Below, piece by piece: positions 16,958 through 24,794 of a stretch of 63,002 nt of DNA (the first letter of the stretch is position 1; the number at the start of each line of letters is the position of its first letter). The stretch is taken from contig CAZSBB010000037.1 in NCBI GenBank assembly GCA_964605235.1, positions 1 through 63,002 of the forward strand. Direction: 5' to 3'. Source of the stretch: CAZSBB01 sp964605235. Lineage in GTDB: Bacteria; Planctomycetota; Phycisphaerae; Phycisphaerales; Phycisphaeraceae. A program made the translations under genes and the position numbers. The notes below the pieces were generated by a model, which did no database searches, was not told the DNA's origin, and was given only the letters and a program-made list of their open reading frames with translations.

Positions 16958-18031
16958 GTGGATTTCGCCAACGAACGGATTCGAAGCAGCCGCAGCGCGA
17001 TGCGGGTGGCGTGGACCATACTGGTCGCGCTGGGAATCAGCGGCAGCGCGACCGCCGTCGTCTGGGCGCAGTCGGCGATGCCGGGCGTTCCCGCCGCGGT
17101 CCCCGGCGGCAGCGTGGACACCAAGGAAATCCAGCGCCGTGCCATTCAGCAGGTTGTTGTTTCGGCGCGGAGCCAGCGCGGCGACCTGCGCGCCAACGCG
17201 ATCGAAGCCGCCGAGGCGCTGCCGGATCGCCGCACCATCCTGTGCGACGCGGGCATGCGTGACCCCGAAGCCATCGTGCGTTTTGCCGCCCTGACCGTGG
17301 TGGGCAAAATGCGCCTGGTGAATGTCGCCGGCGGGGCGCAGATGCTGGTGAATGATCCCAATGACTCGGTGCGGGCGGCAGCGCTGTTCGCGCTGGCGAT
17401 GAACTTCGGCACCGATCGCAACCGCAGCCCCCAGGCGGCGGACATCACCCCCTTGGCGGGCCTGATCTTCAGCGGCGATCCGGGCACGCGCGCCAACATC
17501 GCCCTGCTGCTGGGCCTGATCGGCGACAAGACCGCCATCCCCCTGCTCAAGGAAGCCGCCCGCATCAACAATCCGTCGGTCTCGCAGGTGCAGCAGCGGC
17601 TGGTCAACCTGCAGATCGCTGAGGCGGTGGTGAAGCTGGGCGATGCGGAAACCATCGACGCCATTCGTGCCGGCGCGTTTTCACAATTGGACGAAGTGCG
17701 GGTGCTGGCGGTGTCGATCCTGGGCCGGCTCAATGACCGGCGCTTCGAGGCGGCATTTCTGGAGATGCTCCAGCAGGATGGACCGATTGAATTGAAAGTC
17801 GCGGCGGCGGGCACGCTGGCGCGGTTCGGGCGCGGCGAGGGCTACCAGGTGGTGATCGACGCCAGCCAGAATCCCGCCGGCACCGTGCGGGCACAGGCGG
17901 CATTCACGCTGGGCTTGTTCCGCAACGCGCCGGCGATGCTGCGGCTGAGCGAAATGCTCAATGACCAGGAGGAGCAGGTGCGGATCGCGGCGGCGGCGGC
18001 GATCCTGGGTGGTGGTCGGGACGGGCTGTGA
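16958..18031 (+). CDS. Exported HEAT-repeat protein at head of the mre cluster
   Basis: 357 aa from GTG 16958, which has AAGGGG 6 nt upstream; ATG 17000 is an alternative. Residues about 15-37 are hydrophobic with AQS at the end (VAWTILVALGISGSATAVVW), a signal peptide or anchor. From about 55 onward there are about seven helical repeats of 30-36 residues (DPEAIVRFAALTVVGKM, DPNDSVRAAALFALAM, DPGTRANIALLLGLIGDK, DEVRVLAVSILGRLND), the HEAT/PBS-lyase pattern of protein-protein scaffolds. It precedes the coiled-coil protein by 263 nt with a separate candidate promoter between them, so it may be transcribed on its own. A role in envelope or shape assembly is inferred from position only. Confidence 0.8.
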   Translation: MDFANERIRSSRSAMRVAWTILVALGISGSATAVVWAQSAMPGVPAAVPGGSVDTKEIQRRAIQQVVVSARSQRGDLRANAIEAAEALPDRRTILCDAGMRDPEAIVRFAALTVVGKMRLVNVAGGAQMLVNDPNDSVRAAALFALAMNFGTDRNRSPQAADITPLAGLIFSGDPGTRANIALLLGLIGDKTAIPLLKEAARINNPSVSQVQQRLVNLQIAEAVVKLGDAETIDAIRAGAFSQLDEVRVLAVSILGRLNDRRFEAAFLEMLQQDGPIELKVAAAGTLARFGRGEGYQVVIDASQNPAGTVRAQAAFTLGLFRNAPAMLRLSEMLNDQEEQVRIAAAAAILGGGRDGL

Positions 18032-18137
18032 GGCGGCCCGCAGCCGGCTGCGTGACGCCGGCATGATCTCCCCTTGGAACAGCGCTCGACAGCGAGTGGC
18101 GTTTGAACGATACTGCCGGTAATTTAAGATAGTTATG

Positions 18138-18168
18138 TTGACAAGACCGGCGGCGGGGGATAGATAAT
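18138..18168 (+). promoter_or_regulatory. Candidate sigma70 promoter of the mre cluster
   Basis: A perfect TTGACA at 18138-18143 is followed by TAGATAAT at 18161-18168, giving 17 nt to TAGATA or 19 nt to GATAAT. The leader to TTG 18295 would be about 120 nt. Confidence 0.55.
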
Positions 18169-18294
18169 GGCCCTGCCTCCCGGTTGCCAGCCCCCGGCCC
18201 CCCGGAATGCTCCGGTCCCGGCCTGCCTTGGAGGGGTCAGCGTGACGCAAAACCGCGTCCCGGCCTGACTCCACGGACCTTGTAGGAGATCGCT

Positions 18295-19182
18295 TTGAGT
18301 ATCCTGACCAAGATCTTCGTGGTGCTGGTGACGGTGCTTTCCATCGCCCTGGTGGCGCTGATCGTCCCCTTTGTCGCCAAAGTGGAGGATTACAAGTCCC
18401 AGGTCGGCCGCGCCGATCAAGCCCGCGCCAGCGCCGAAGCCACCGCACGCCTGCGGCAAGCCGAGATCGGCGCGCTCAAGGACAAGGAAAGCGAACGCTT
18501 CATCGCCCTGAGCGCGGAGAACACCGCGCTGACCTCGCAGATCGCTTCGCTGACCGAAGAACTCGCCACCAGCCGCGCGCAGTACCAGGCTGCCCAGGCG
18601 GACAAAGCCAAGAACGATGCGACCATTGCCGGGCTCACCAGCGCCAACGAGCAGTTTGCCGCCATCACCGCCGGCCTGCAGGGCGAACTGGACCAGCGCC
18701 GCAAGCAGTCGGTCGAGTTGGCGACCCAGTCGGTGCAGCTCAAGGATCGCAACTTTGAACTGCAGGGCCAGCTCGACACCCTCACCCGCGAGGTCCGCAA
18801 GCTGCGCGAGAACATGACCCAGATCGCCGAACGCAACAGCGACCTGGAAGGCATGTTCGAGCGCCTCGACCCATCCATCCGCCAGCAGGTGCTGGGCAAG
18901 GATTCCGAAGTCACCAGCGCCCAGCCCTTCATGCCCCAGACCAGCATCGGCGGCGCGGTCACCGCAGTGGAAGCCCTGGATGGCGAAACCTTCGTGCAGG
19001 TCAACATCGGCAAGAACGACGGCGTGGAAGCCAACATGAAGTTCTGGGTGCATCGCGGCGGTCAGTACCTGGGCACCCTGGTCATCACCCGGGTCGACGC
19101 CAACGCCTCGGCGGGTCGCATGCTCTTCAAAGAGCAGGAGATCGCCAAGGGCGACGCGGTGCTGACCGGCGGCACGTTCTGA
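18295..19182 (+). CDS. TM / coiled-coil / beta-domain protein (MreC-like layout)
   Basis: 295 aa from TTG 18295 with AGGAG 7 nt upstream. Residues 5-28 form one TM (VVLVTVLSIALVALIVPFV). Residues about 30-195 are a long heptad-rich coiled coil. The last ~80 residues look like a small beta domain (VQVNIGKNDGVEANMKFWV, YLGTLVITRVD, IAKGDAVLTGG). That order, and the 'GxNDGV...GM' style of the beta domain, resemble MreC, although a separate MreC is encoded 1.6 kb downstream. It is followed closely by a 58-aa membrane protein and mreB. Probable inner-membrane, periplasm-facing scaffold; the MreC comparison is inference. Confidence 0.8.
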   Translation: MSILTKIFVVLVTVLSIALVALIVPFVAKVEDYKSQVGRADQARASAEATARLRQAEIGALKDKESERFIALSAENTALTSQIASLTEELATSRAQYQAAQADKAKNDATIAGLTSANEQFAAITAGLQGELDQRRKQSVELATQSVQLKDRNFELQGQLDTLTREVRKLRENMTQIAERNSDLEGMFERLDPSIRQQVLGKDSEVTSAQPFMPQTSIGGAVTAVEALDGETFVQVNIGKNDGVEANMKFWVHRGGQYLGTLVITRVDANASAGRMLFKEQEIAKGDAVLTGGTF

Positions 19183-19224
19183 TCCAGCTATTTCTCGCCG
19201 CCGGCGCGGCAGGAGCGAACCGCA

Positions 19225-19401
19225 GTGACCCAAGCCCCCAGCACAACCCCGCCCGCCGGCGCCCGCGCCCGTCCCCGTTCCAACATTTACACCGTCATGA
19301 CGTTCATGGCGCTTCTGTGCCTTGGCTGCACCCTGGGCTTCGTGCTCTATCGCGCCAAGGAACTCTTTGGCAGCGTGGGGGAGTTGTTCAACCTGCCCTG
19401 A
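19225..19401 (+). CDS. 58-aa single-TM protein between coiled-coil gene and mreB
   Basis: GTG start with AGGAGC about 8 nt upstream. A Pro/Ala/Arg-rich N-terminus of about 20 residues (QAPSTTPPAGARARPRSN) is followed by one TM (YTVMTFMALLCLGCTLGFVL) and a short tail rich in charged and hydrophobic residues (YRAKELFGSVGELFNLP). The gap is 42 nt after the coiled-coil gene and 107 nt before mreB, consistent with one transcript. Too short for standard ORF cut-offs. The basic-then-TM order suggests a cytoplasmic N-terminus. No family recognised. Confidence 0.7.
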   Translation: MTQAPSTTPPAGARARPRSNIYTVMTFMALLCLGCTLGFVLYRAKELFGSVGELFNLP

Positions 19402-19508
19402 CCCGGCCGGTTGGCTGCGTCTGCCCGTAGGCAGGTTTCAGCGCGGTTGGCCGCGCCCCGCACCATCTGGACGACGTGCGGCTGCAAAGTCTTTCAGGAC
19501 CTCTCTTG

Positions 19509-20561
19509 GTGAACCTCGACAAGGTACTAAGCTGGTTCAGCGTCGATATGGGCATCGACCTTGGCACCTGCAACACCCTCGTGTGCGTGCGCGGCGAAGG
19601 CATCGTGCTCGATGAACCGAGCGTGGTTGCCGTCAAAAAAGGCACCAACCACGTCCTGCAGAACGGCAACGCCGTCGGCTGGGTCGCCAAGGAAATGCTC
19701 GGCAAGACCCCCGGCTCCATCACCGCCATCCGCCCGCTCAAAGACGGCGTCATCAGCGACTTTGAAATCACCGAGGCGATGCTCAGCTACTTCATCCGCA
19801 AGGTCCAGGGCAAGTACACGCCCTTCGGTCCCCGGGTGGTCATCGCGGTGCCCAGCGGCATCACGGCGGTCGAGAAGCGCGCGGTGATGGAATCCGCCGA
19901 ACGCGCCGGCGCCCGCCGGGTGTTCCTCGTCGAGGAACCCATGGCGGCCGCCATCGGCGCCAACCTGCCGGTCGTGGAAGCCACCGCCAGCATGATCGTC
20001 GACATCGGCGGCGGCACCACCGAGGTCGCCATCATGTCCCTCGCCGACATCGCCCAGTGCGAATCCGTCCGCGTCGCCGGCGATGACATGGACGAGGCCA
20101 TCATCAATTACATGAAGAAGGCCTACAACCTGATGATCGGCGAGCAAACCGCCGAACGCATCAAGATCCAGATCGGCTCCGTCTGGGACGACGGCGAAGA
20201 ACGCTCCATGGAAGTGCGCGGGCGCGACATGATCTCCGGCCTGCCGCGCAAAACCGTCATCACCTCCAGCGAAGTCCGCACCGCCCTGCAGGAACCCGTC
20301 GGCGCCATCATCGAAACCGTCACCCGCACGCTCGAACGCGCTGACCCCGAACTCGCCGCCGACCTCGTGGAGAACGGCATCGTCCTTGCCGGCGGCGGCG
20401 CCCTGCTCCGCGGCATCGACCGCATCATCTCCGACGCCACCGGCCTCGACGTGCGCGTCGCGGACAACCCCCTGCACTGCGTCGCCCTGGGCACTGCCAT
20501 CTACCTCGAAAATCTCGAGGAATGGAAGCACACCATGGAAAGCGACATGGACGAAGGCTAA
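19509..20561 (+). CDS. mreB: Rod shape-determining protein MreB
   Basis: Bacterial actin that polymerises on the inner membrane and positions peptidoglycan synthesis. 350 aa from GTG 19509; TTG 19506 and GTG 19476 are in-frame alternatives, with AGGA at 19496-19499 favouring 19506 or 19509. The beginning NLDKVLSWFSVDMGIDLGTCNTLV aligns with the usual MreB N-terminus. Actin-family motifs are present: phosphate 1 DLGTCNTLV, connect 1 VPSGITAVEKRAV, phosphate 2 VDIGGGTTEVA, adenosine GIVLAGGGALLRG, connect 2 near VALGTAIYLENLE. First canonical gene of an mreBCD order on the same strand. Confidence 0.97.
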   Translation: MNLDKVLSWFSVDMGIDLGTCNTLVCVRGEGIVLDEPSVVAVKKGTNHVLQNGNAVGWVAKEMLGKTPGSITAIRPLKDGVISDFEITEAMLSYFIRKVQGKYTPFGPRVVIAVPSGITAVEKRAVMESAERAGARRVFLVEEPMAAAIGANLPVVEATASMIVDIGGGTTEVAIMSLADIAQCESVRVAGDDMDEAIINYMKKAYNLMIGEQTAERIKIQIGSVWDDGEERSMEVRGRDMISGLPRKTVITSSEVRTALQEPVGAIIETVTRTLERADPELAADLVENGIVLAGGGALLRGIDRIISDATGLDVRVADNPLHCVALGTAIYLENLEEWKHTMESDMDEG

Positions 20562-20742
20562 CCCCCCCCCACCCCCGGAAGTTTCCCGGGAGCTTCGGGA
20601 GCGATCCGGGAGCGTCCGGGGAGCGTCCGGGGGGCAATCGCGGGGGCTTCGGAATGCCCCGGAACACCCCGTCCCGGCGTGAAGGTCGGGGATTCAACCA
20701 AACATTTTCCGAGGGCAACCACTTCCGGGGGTGATCTGGCCC

Positions 20743-21603
20743 ATGAAGCGACCGCTGCTCAACAGCCGACGCGTGTTCGCCCTGCTTCTCCTGTTGCTGA
20801 CGGGCGCGTGCTTTCTTCCCGCCGACTGGTCCAATCGCCTCACCGCCCGCGCCCGCGATCTCCTGACCCTGAGCATGCTGCCCTTTCGCCCGGTGCTGAC
20901 GCTGGCGATTAATTTCACCACCGCCGGCGGCAGCGGGCAGGCTTTCGATCCCACCGCCGGCGACGGCGCCAATTACCTCGACCTGCTGGCGCACTATCGT
21001 CAGATGCAGGAAGAACTCCGGGCTGCGCAGCAGACCATCGCCCAGATGGGCGCCCTGCGCCACCTGCCCGCCACCGGGGTGGAACTGCTGCCGGCGCGGG
21101 CGATCGCCAGTCAGCACCATGAACTGCTGCACCTGCTCCAACTCGACCGCGGCCAGCGCGATGGCGTCCGGCAGGGGTTGGTGGTCGCCAATGGAGCGCT
21201 GCTGCTGGGACGCATCAGTCTGGTCGGCCCGCGCACCGCCGGCGTGCGGCTGATCACCACGCCCGGCGCCGCCCTGACCGCCCGCATCCTGCCCCCCCAG
21301 GCCAGCGAGCCGCGCGACCACGTGGAGAACCTGATTGCCGACCCGAACACCTTGACCTTTCACGCCCGGATTGACGCGACGGTGCCGGTGCAGGTGGGCG
21401 ACCTGGCGCACCTGGCGGACGACGCCTGGCCGCGCGAGGCACAGGGGCTGGTGATCGGGCGGGTCAGTCAGATCGAGCCGGATCCGCAGACGCCGCAGTT
21501 GCGGCGGCAGGTGCTCATTGAACCATTGCAGTCGCCCTTGCGTCTGGGCCCGGTGCTCGTGCTGCGGCCGCACGCGGGCCCCGCGTCGAGCGAAGAGGAG
21601 TAA
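20743..21603 (+). CDS. mreC: MreC-type rod shape protein
   Basis: 286 aa. One N-terminal TM (about 9-24, VFALLLLLLTGACFL), a short helical region (about 80-100, LDLLAHYRQMQEELRAAQQ), then the beta-barrel domain: HELLHLLQLDRGQRDGVRQG, GALLLGRISLVGPRTAGVRLITTPG, GLVIGRVSQIEPDPQTPQLRR. This is the MreC order, with a shorter coiled coil than usual. It scaffolds MreB, MreD, RodA and PBP2 on the periplasmic side. It lies 181 nt after mreB and 11 nt before mreD. The sequence is divergent; context makes the call firm. Confidence 0.85.
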   Translation: MKRPLLNSRRVFALLLLLLTGACFLPADWSNRLTARARDLLTLSMLPFRPVLTLAINFTTAGGSGQAFDPTAGDGANYLDLLAHYRQMQEELRAAQQTIAQMGALRHLPATGVELLPARAIASQHHELLHLLQLDRGQRDGVRQGLVVANGALLLGRISLVGPRTAGVRLITTPGAALTARILPPQASEPRDHVENLIADPNTLTFHARIDATVPVQVGDLAHLADDAWPREAQGLVIGRVSQIEPDPQTPQLRRQVLIEPLQSPLRLGPVLVLRPHAGPASSEEE

Positions 21604-21614
21604 GCATCGTCGCC

Positions 21615-22193
21615 ATGCGCTGGCCGTTTTTCATCCTGATCGCCTGGGTCATGCTGGGCCTGGAGTTCGCCCTGTCGCCGGTGCTGACGCTATCGAACAT
21701 CCAGCCGCAGTTGCTGCTGGTGCTGGTGGTGTTCATCGCCATGCACGCCCCGCCGCTGCACGTGGCGTACGCCTGTCTGGGTTTGGGGTTGTGCTACGAC
21801 CTGAACCTGCAGCACCATCTGCCGCTGGACGCGGCGCGCGACGTGGTGCTGGTGGGGCCGATGGCGGTGGGCATGGTGGTCGGCGGGTGGGTGGCGCTGC
21901 AACTGCGGCCGATGGTGTTCCGCGCCTCGCTGACCGGGCTGGCGATCGTGACGCTGATTGCCGGGGCGTTTGTGCATCTGACCGCCGTGGCGCTCATCAC
22001 CGCCCGCGGGCTGCCGGGGTTGCCCTGCGAAGTCATTCCCCACTGGTCCGCCGCCGACCAGCTCTGGACCCGTTTCTTTGAGATTCTCTACACCGCCGGC
22101 CTCGCCCTGCCGCTGGGTTATCTGCTCGGTCGCCTCCAGCCGCTGTTCGCCTTCGACACCGGCGGCCCCAGCAAAGGCTTCGTCAAACGATGA
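21615..22193 (+). CDS. mreD: MreD-type rod shape membrane protein
   Basis: 192 aa with about five hydrophobic segments (5-25, 31-55, 75-95, 101-125, 155-175) and almost no soluble part, as in MreD. The motif LGLGLCYDLNLQHHLPLDAARD corresponds to the conserved GLxxD region of the family. ATG 21615 is 11 nt after mreC, whose 3' end (GAGGAG) could act as a distant SD. It overlaps the next small gene by four bases (ATGA). Assigned from topology and gene order; sequence alone is weak. Confidence 0.8.
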   Translation: MRWPFFILIAWVMLGLEFALSPVLTLSNIQPQLLLVLVVFIAMHAPPLHVAYACLGLGLCYDLNLQHHLPLDAARDVVLVGPMAVGMVVGGWVALQLRPMVFRASLTGLAIVTLIAGAFVHLTAVALITARGLPGLPCEVIPHWSAADQLWTRFFEILYTAGLALPLGYLLGRLQPLFAFDTGGPSKGFVKR

Positions 22194-22369
22194 ACCCCGA
22201 ACCTGCCGATCAACCCGACGCCGCCGACGCAGCGCCGCAGACCTGGCGCCCCCGGGTGGGCTGTCTGGGCCGCAGCCTCGCGGCCGCGCTGTTGCTGGTG
22301 CTGCTCCTGACCAGCCTGGCGGTGTTCCTGCCGCTGCTGGCGCGCTGGCTGGGGTTTGAACTCGCCTGA
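22190..22369 (+). CDS. 59-aa single-TM protein translationally coupled to mreD
   Basis: ATG 22190 overlaps the mreD stop (ATGA), a hallmark of coupling. The N-terminal ~28 residues are acidic and Ala/Pro-rich (NPEPADQPDAADAAPQ) followed by WRPRVGCLGRS. Residues about 29-50 are a Leu/Ala TM (LAAALLLVLLLTSLAVFLPL), ending RWLGFELA. No family recognised. Same strand and tight coupling suggest a minor membrane component of the shape complex. Confidence 0.7.
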   Translation: MNPEPADQPDAADAAPQTWRPRVGCLGRSLAAALLLVLLLTSLAVFLPLLARWLGFELA

Positions 22370-22675
22370 CGGCCTCAGCTGCGCAGCCCGCCTGCCCCCC
22401 TCCGCACAAACTCACCTATTGCTTGCAAGTTTTGCAGCAGGGTTTGTATTTGCGTTTTCCTGCGCTATGATCAATCGGCCTACCTGACGCGCGCAAGTCG
22501 TTCGCCGCGCATTCCACACTGTCGTTACATCCAGACTTCGCAGAGGCAGAAATCAGGCGATTTTTGTCTGCGCCTGGCCCCGTGCGCTGCCGCGTGGTCT
22601 GACTGGATAACCTCCGCGGGCCTCGTTGGAAACGGGCTCGGGGGTGGGACCTAGGGAAGGGAAAGGAAAGTGCCC
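22370..22675 (+). other. Intergenic region and leader of the PEP-CTERM gene
   Basis: Holds the candidate promoter at 22444-22471 and about 200 nt of putative leader ending in AAAGGAAA. The part at about 22610-22660 is G-rich and can fold, but I recognise no riboswitch consensus. Confidence 0.4.
22444..22471 (+). promoter_or_regulatory. Candidate promoter TTGTAT-16-TATGAT
   Basis: TTGTAT at 22444-22449 and TATGAT at 22466-22471. The -10 differs from TATAAT at one base. It predicts a leader of roughly 200 nt. Confidence 0.45.
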
Positions 22676-23707
22676 GTGCTTCGCTCATTCATGACTGGAC
22701 TGTTCTTCTGTGCTGCCCTGGCGCTGCTGGCGGGAATGCCCAGCCGCGCCCACGCCGACGCGCTCAATCCCTGGACGTTCAACGTCTACAGCCTGGGCGA
22801 CATCGGCACCACCGCCAATCCCTACGGCAGCGATTACCAGGGCGCCGCCGGCGCCGCGGGCAATGCCTACTTCAACGGCTTCTCGCTCAATGACCTCAAC
22901 TACGACGTCATCCCCGGCTACTCCCTGCACACCGGCGGCCACGTCGGCATCGGCGGCTCCATCAACAACGGCGGCATCGACGCCGGCGGCAACGTCAGCA
23001 TCAACGGCGCGTCGGTGTTCGGCAATGTCGTCGCCGGCGGGAACCTGCTGGGCACCGGCGGCACCATCCATGGCAACACCACCCTGGCGGGCAACAAGCT
23101 CGTCGGTGGGTCGGTCACGGTCACCGGCAGTCTGACCGAAGGCGCCAGCTATTCGCCGCTGGTCGACTTCGCTTCGCTCAACAGCTTCTTCACCACCTTC
23201 CACAATCAGGTCAGCGCCATGGCGGACACCACCGCCATCAACAACAGCTTTGGCGAACTGCAGATCACCGCGACCTCCGGCATCAACGTCGTCAGCCTCA
23301 CCAGCGCCCAACTCGACAGCGCCTGGGGCGTCACCATCACCGGCCCCAGCGATGCCCAGGTCTACATCAACGTCACCGACGCCAACGCCGGCTTCGACAG
23401 CCTGGTCTGGTCCTACGCCGGCGGCATCACCAGCAATGACGCCCTGCTCAACTTCGTCGATGCCGTCACCCTCGCCCTCTCCGGCGGCAACCACCTCGTC
23501 AACATCCTCGCCCCCGACACCGATGTGACCTTCAACTACGGCCTGGTCACCGGCAACCTCATCGCCGGCAACCTCTACGGCGGCGGTCAGGTCAACCACG
23601 GCTTCTTCGACGGCCCCACCGAAACCGTTCCCGAACCCGCCAGCGCCGCCCTGCTCTTCGCCGGCTTAAGCGCCCTGGCCCTGCGCCGCCGCCGCGCGGT
23701 GGCTTGA
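22676..23707 (+). CDS. Choice-of-anchor A protein with PEP-CTERM sorting signal
   Basis: 343 aa, secreted. GTG 22676 is 8 nt after AGGA; GTG 22670 and ATG 22691 are alternatives. The signal peptide is about 1-30 (TGLFFCAALALLAGMPSRAHA). The body is the choice-of-anchor A domain: NVYSLGDIGTT, many short Gly/Asn repeats (GGHVGIGGSINNGG, GGNVSINGASVFGNVVAGG) and DVTFNYGLVTGNLIAGNLYG. The C-terminus is a textbook PEP-CTERM: VPEPASAAL, a hydrophobic segment, then RRRR. Exosortase would cleave and transfer it to the outer surface; no exosortase is in the window. Monocistronic, followed by a strong hairpin with a T-run. Confidence 0.95.
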   Translation: MLRSFMTGLFFCAALALLAGMPSRAHADALNPWTFNVYSLGDIGTTANPYGSDYQGAAGAAGNAYFNGFSLNDLNYDVIPGYSLHTGGHVGIGGSINNGGIDAGGNVSINGASVFGNVVAGGNLLGTGGTIHGNTTLAGNKLVGGSVTVTGSLTEGASYSPLVDFASLNSFFTTFHNQVSAMADTTAINNSFGELQITATSGINVVSLTSAQLDSAWGVTITGPSDAQVYINVTDANAGFDSLVWSYAGGITSNDALLNFVDAVTLALSGGNHLVNILAPDTDVTFNYGLVTGNLIAGNLYGGGQVNHGFFDGPTETVPEPASAALLFAGLSALALRRRRAVA

Positions 23708-23770
23708 ATTGATCGACCTTCGCCACGCCTGCAGCCGCTCTTGATTCGCCGTACAGCCACTTAAAAATGT

Positions 23771-23813
23771 CGGGACAGGTCCAATTTTCTAATATTGGAC
23801 CTGTCCCGTTTTT
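23771..23813. terminator. Strong hairpin with T-run after the PEP-CTERM gene
   Basis: CGGGACAGGTCCAAT at 23771-23785 and its exact reverse complement at 23794-23808 (15-bp arms, 8-nt loop), then TTTTT on the plus strand. It works as a rho-independent terminator on paper for the gene ending at 23707. The GGGACAGGTCCAAT sequence also resembles dispersed palindromes seen near REP-associated transposases in other bacteria, so it may be a mobile hairpin recruited as terminator. Confidence 0.65.
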
Positions 23814-23864
23814 CACTCGCCTGGGATGTGAAACCGACACCTCCACTTCCCGTGGCGCAGCCGG

Positions 23865-24584
23865 CTATGGCATCGGTCCGGCCATCTGCTGGGCTTCGCT
23901 TACCGTCGCGCCATCCATCAACTGCACGAACTGAGTCGCGCTATTGGCCAACAGCCCGCGGTAGCCCGCTTCATAGCTGGGATCACGAGTGTTGGGAAAT
24001 CCATTGCCGATCTTGTCCTGGCTGTAAGCCAACGTCTTGATCTTCGCGCGCAGATCGCCGTTGGCGTCATACACGAACCAGAACGCCTGAATCGCCAGCC
24101 GGTCATCCGTATCCATACCGCCGCCATAGAGCAGCCGCACTTCGATCACGCCATCGAGTTGATGAGCTTGAGCATAGGTGCGTCGCGCGCTGGCGCTCAG
24201 CGAGGGAGGTGTTTCCGCCGCGCTGCCCACGGTCGCCGCCGCATCCAAAACAAACGTTTTGGCTTGCGTCAGACGCTGCTGAAAAAGATCGCGCCCTTGT
24301 TCATTGAGTCGTTCAACATAGGGGCGATCCTTGTCATTGGTGTAATCCAGCCCTTTCGCCAACCCATATCCCAGCAGGCCACCGCCCGTGCCCACCATGG
24401 TCCAGAACTGTGCCTGCTGATGCCCCACATGCTTCAGTTCCAATCGAGCCATGGCCAGGCGAGGATGACCGGCAAGCCAGGCGGCGTCACGTTTCTCAAC
24501 CACTGATTTGGTGCAGCCGGTCTGCATCAGGGCGACCGCGAACAACACCGGCAGCAAACTCCATCCGCACAATGACCGACTCAT
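23865..24584 (-). CDS. Lipoprotein of unknown function
   Basis: 239 aa. ATG 24584 has AAAGGAG 8 nt upstream. Signal sequence 1-23 ends in lipobox LMQTGC. The mature part has a small Gly-rich hydrophobic patch (MVGTGGGLLGYGLA, about 62-75), a helical section and a beta-rich C-terminal half (DGVIEVRLLYGGGMDTDDRLAIQAFWFVYD). No family recognised. Base composition is less GC-rich than in the neighbours. The upstream open frame to 24707 is excluded because it precedes the signal peptide. Confidence 0.75.
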   Translation of the reverse strand: MSRSLCGWSLLPVLFAVALMQTGCTKSVVEKRDAAWLAGHPRLAMARLELKHVGHQQAQFWTMVGTGGGLLGYGLAKGLDYTNDKDRPYVERLNEQGRDLFQQRLTQAKTFVLDAAATVGSAAETPPSLSASARRTYAQAHQLDGVIEVRLLYGGGMDTDDRLAIQAFWFVYDANGDLRAKIKTLAYSQDKIGNGFPNTRDPSYEAGYRGLLANSATQFVQLMDGATVSEAQQMAGPMP

Positions 24585-24794
24585 GTGGAACTCCTTTAGC
24601 GCGCAGTAGTATTTCGACACCTGCGGCCAGGCACCGAAATCTGGAAATGATTGAAATGCCGTTGGCCTGCTCCCAACCCCGCGTCTCCCGGATCTGAGCG
24701 AATTCATCGGAGCTGGCGGACTGCCGATTAATTCTTGCCTGTCCAGAGATTAGTCGTATCCCAAAGATTCAGCAAGCTCCATTCACGGGCCTGG

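Noticed and set aside
22610..22675. Possible c-di-GMP or other riboswitch before the PEP-CTERM gene
   Set aside because: G-rich and foldable, but I could not match a known aptamer core; kept only as a leader observation.
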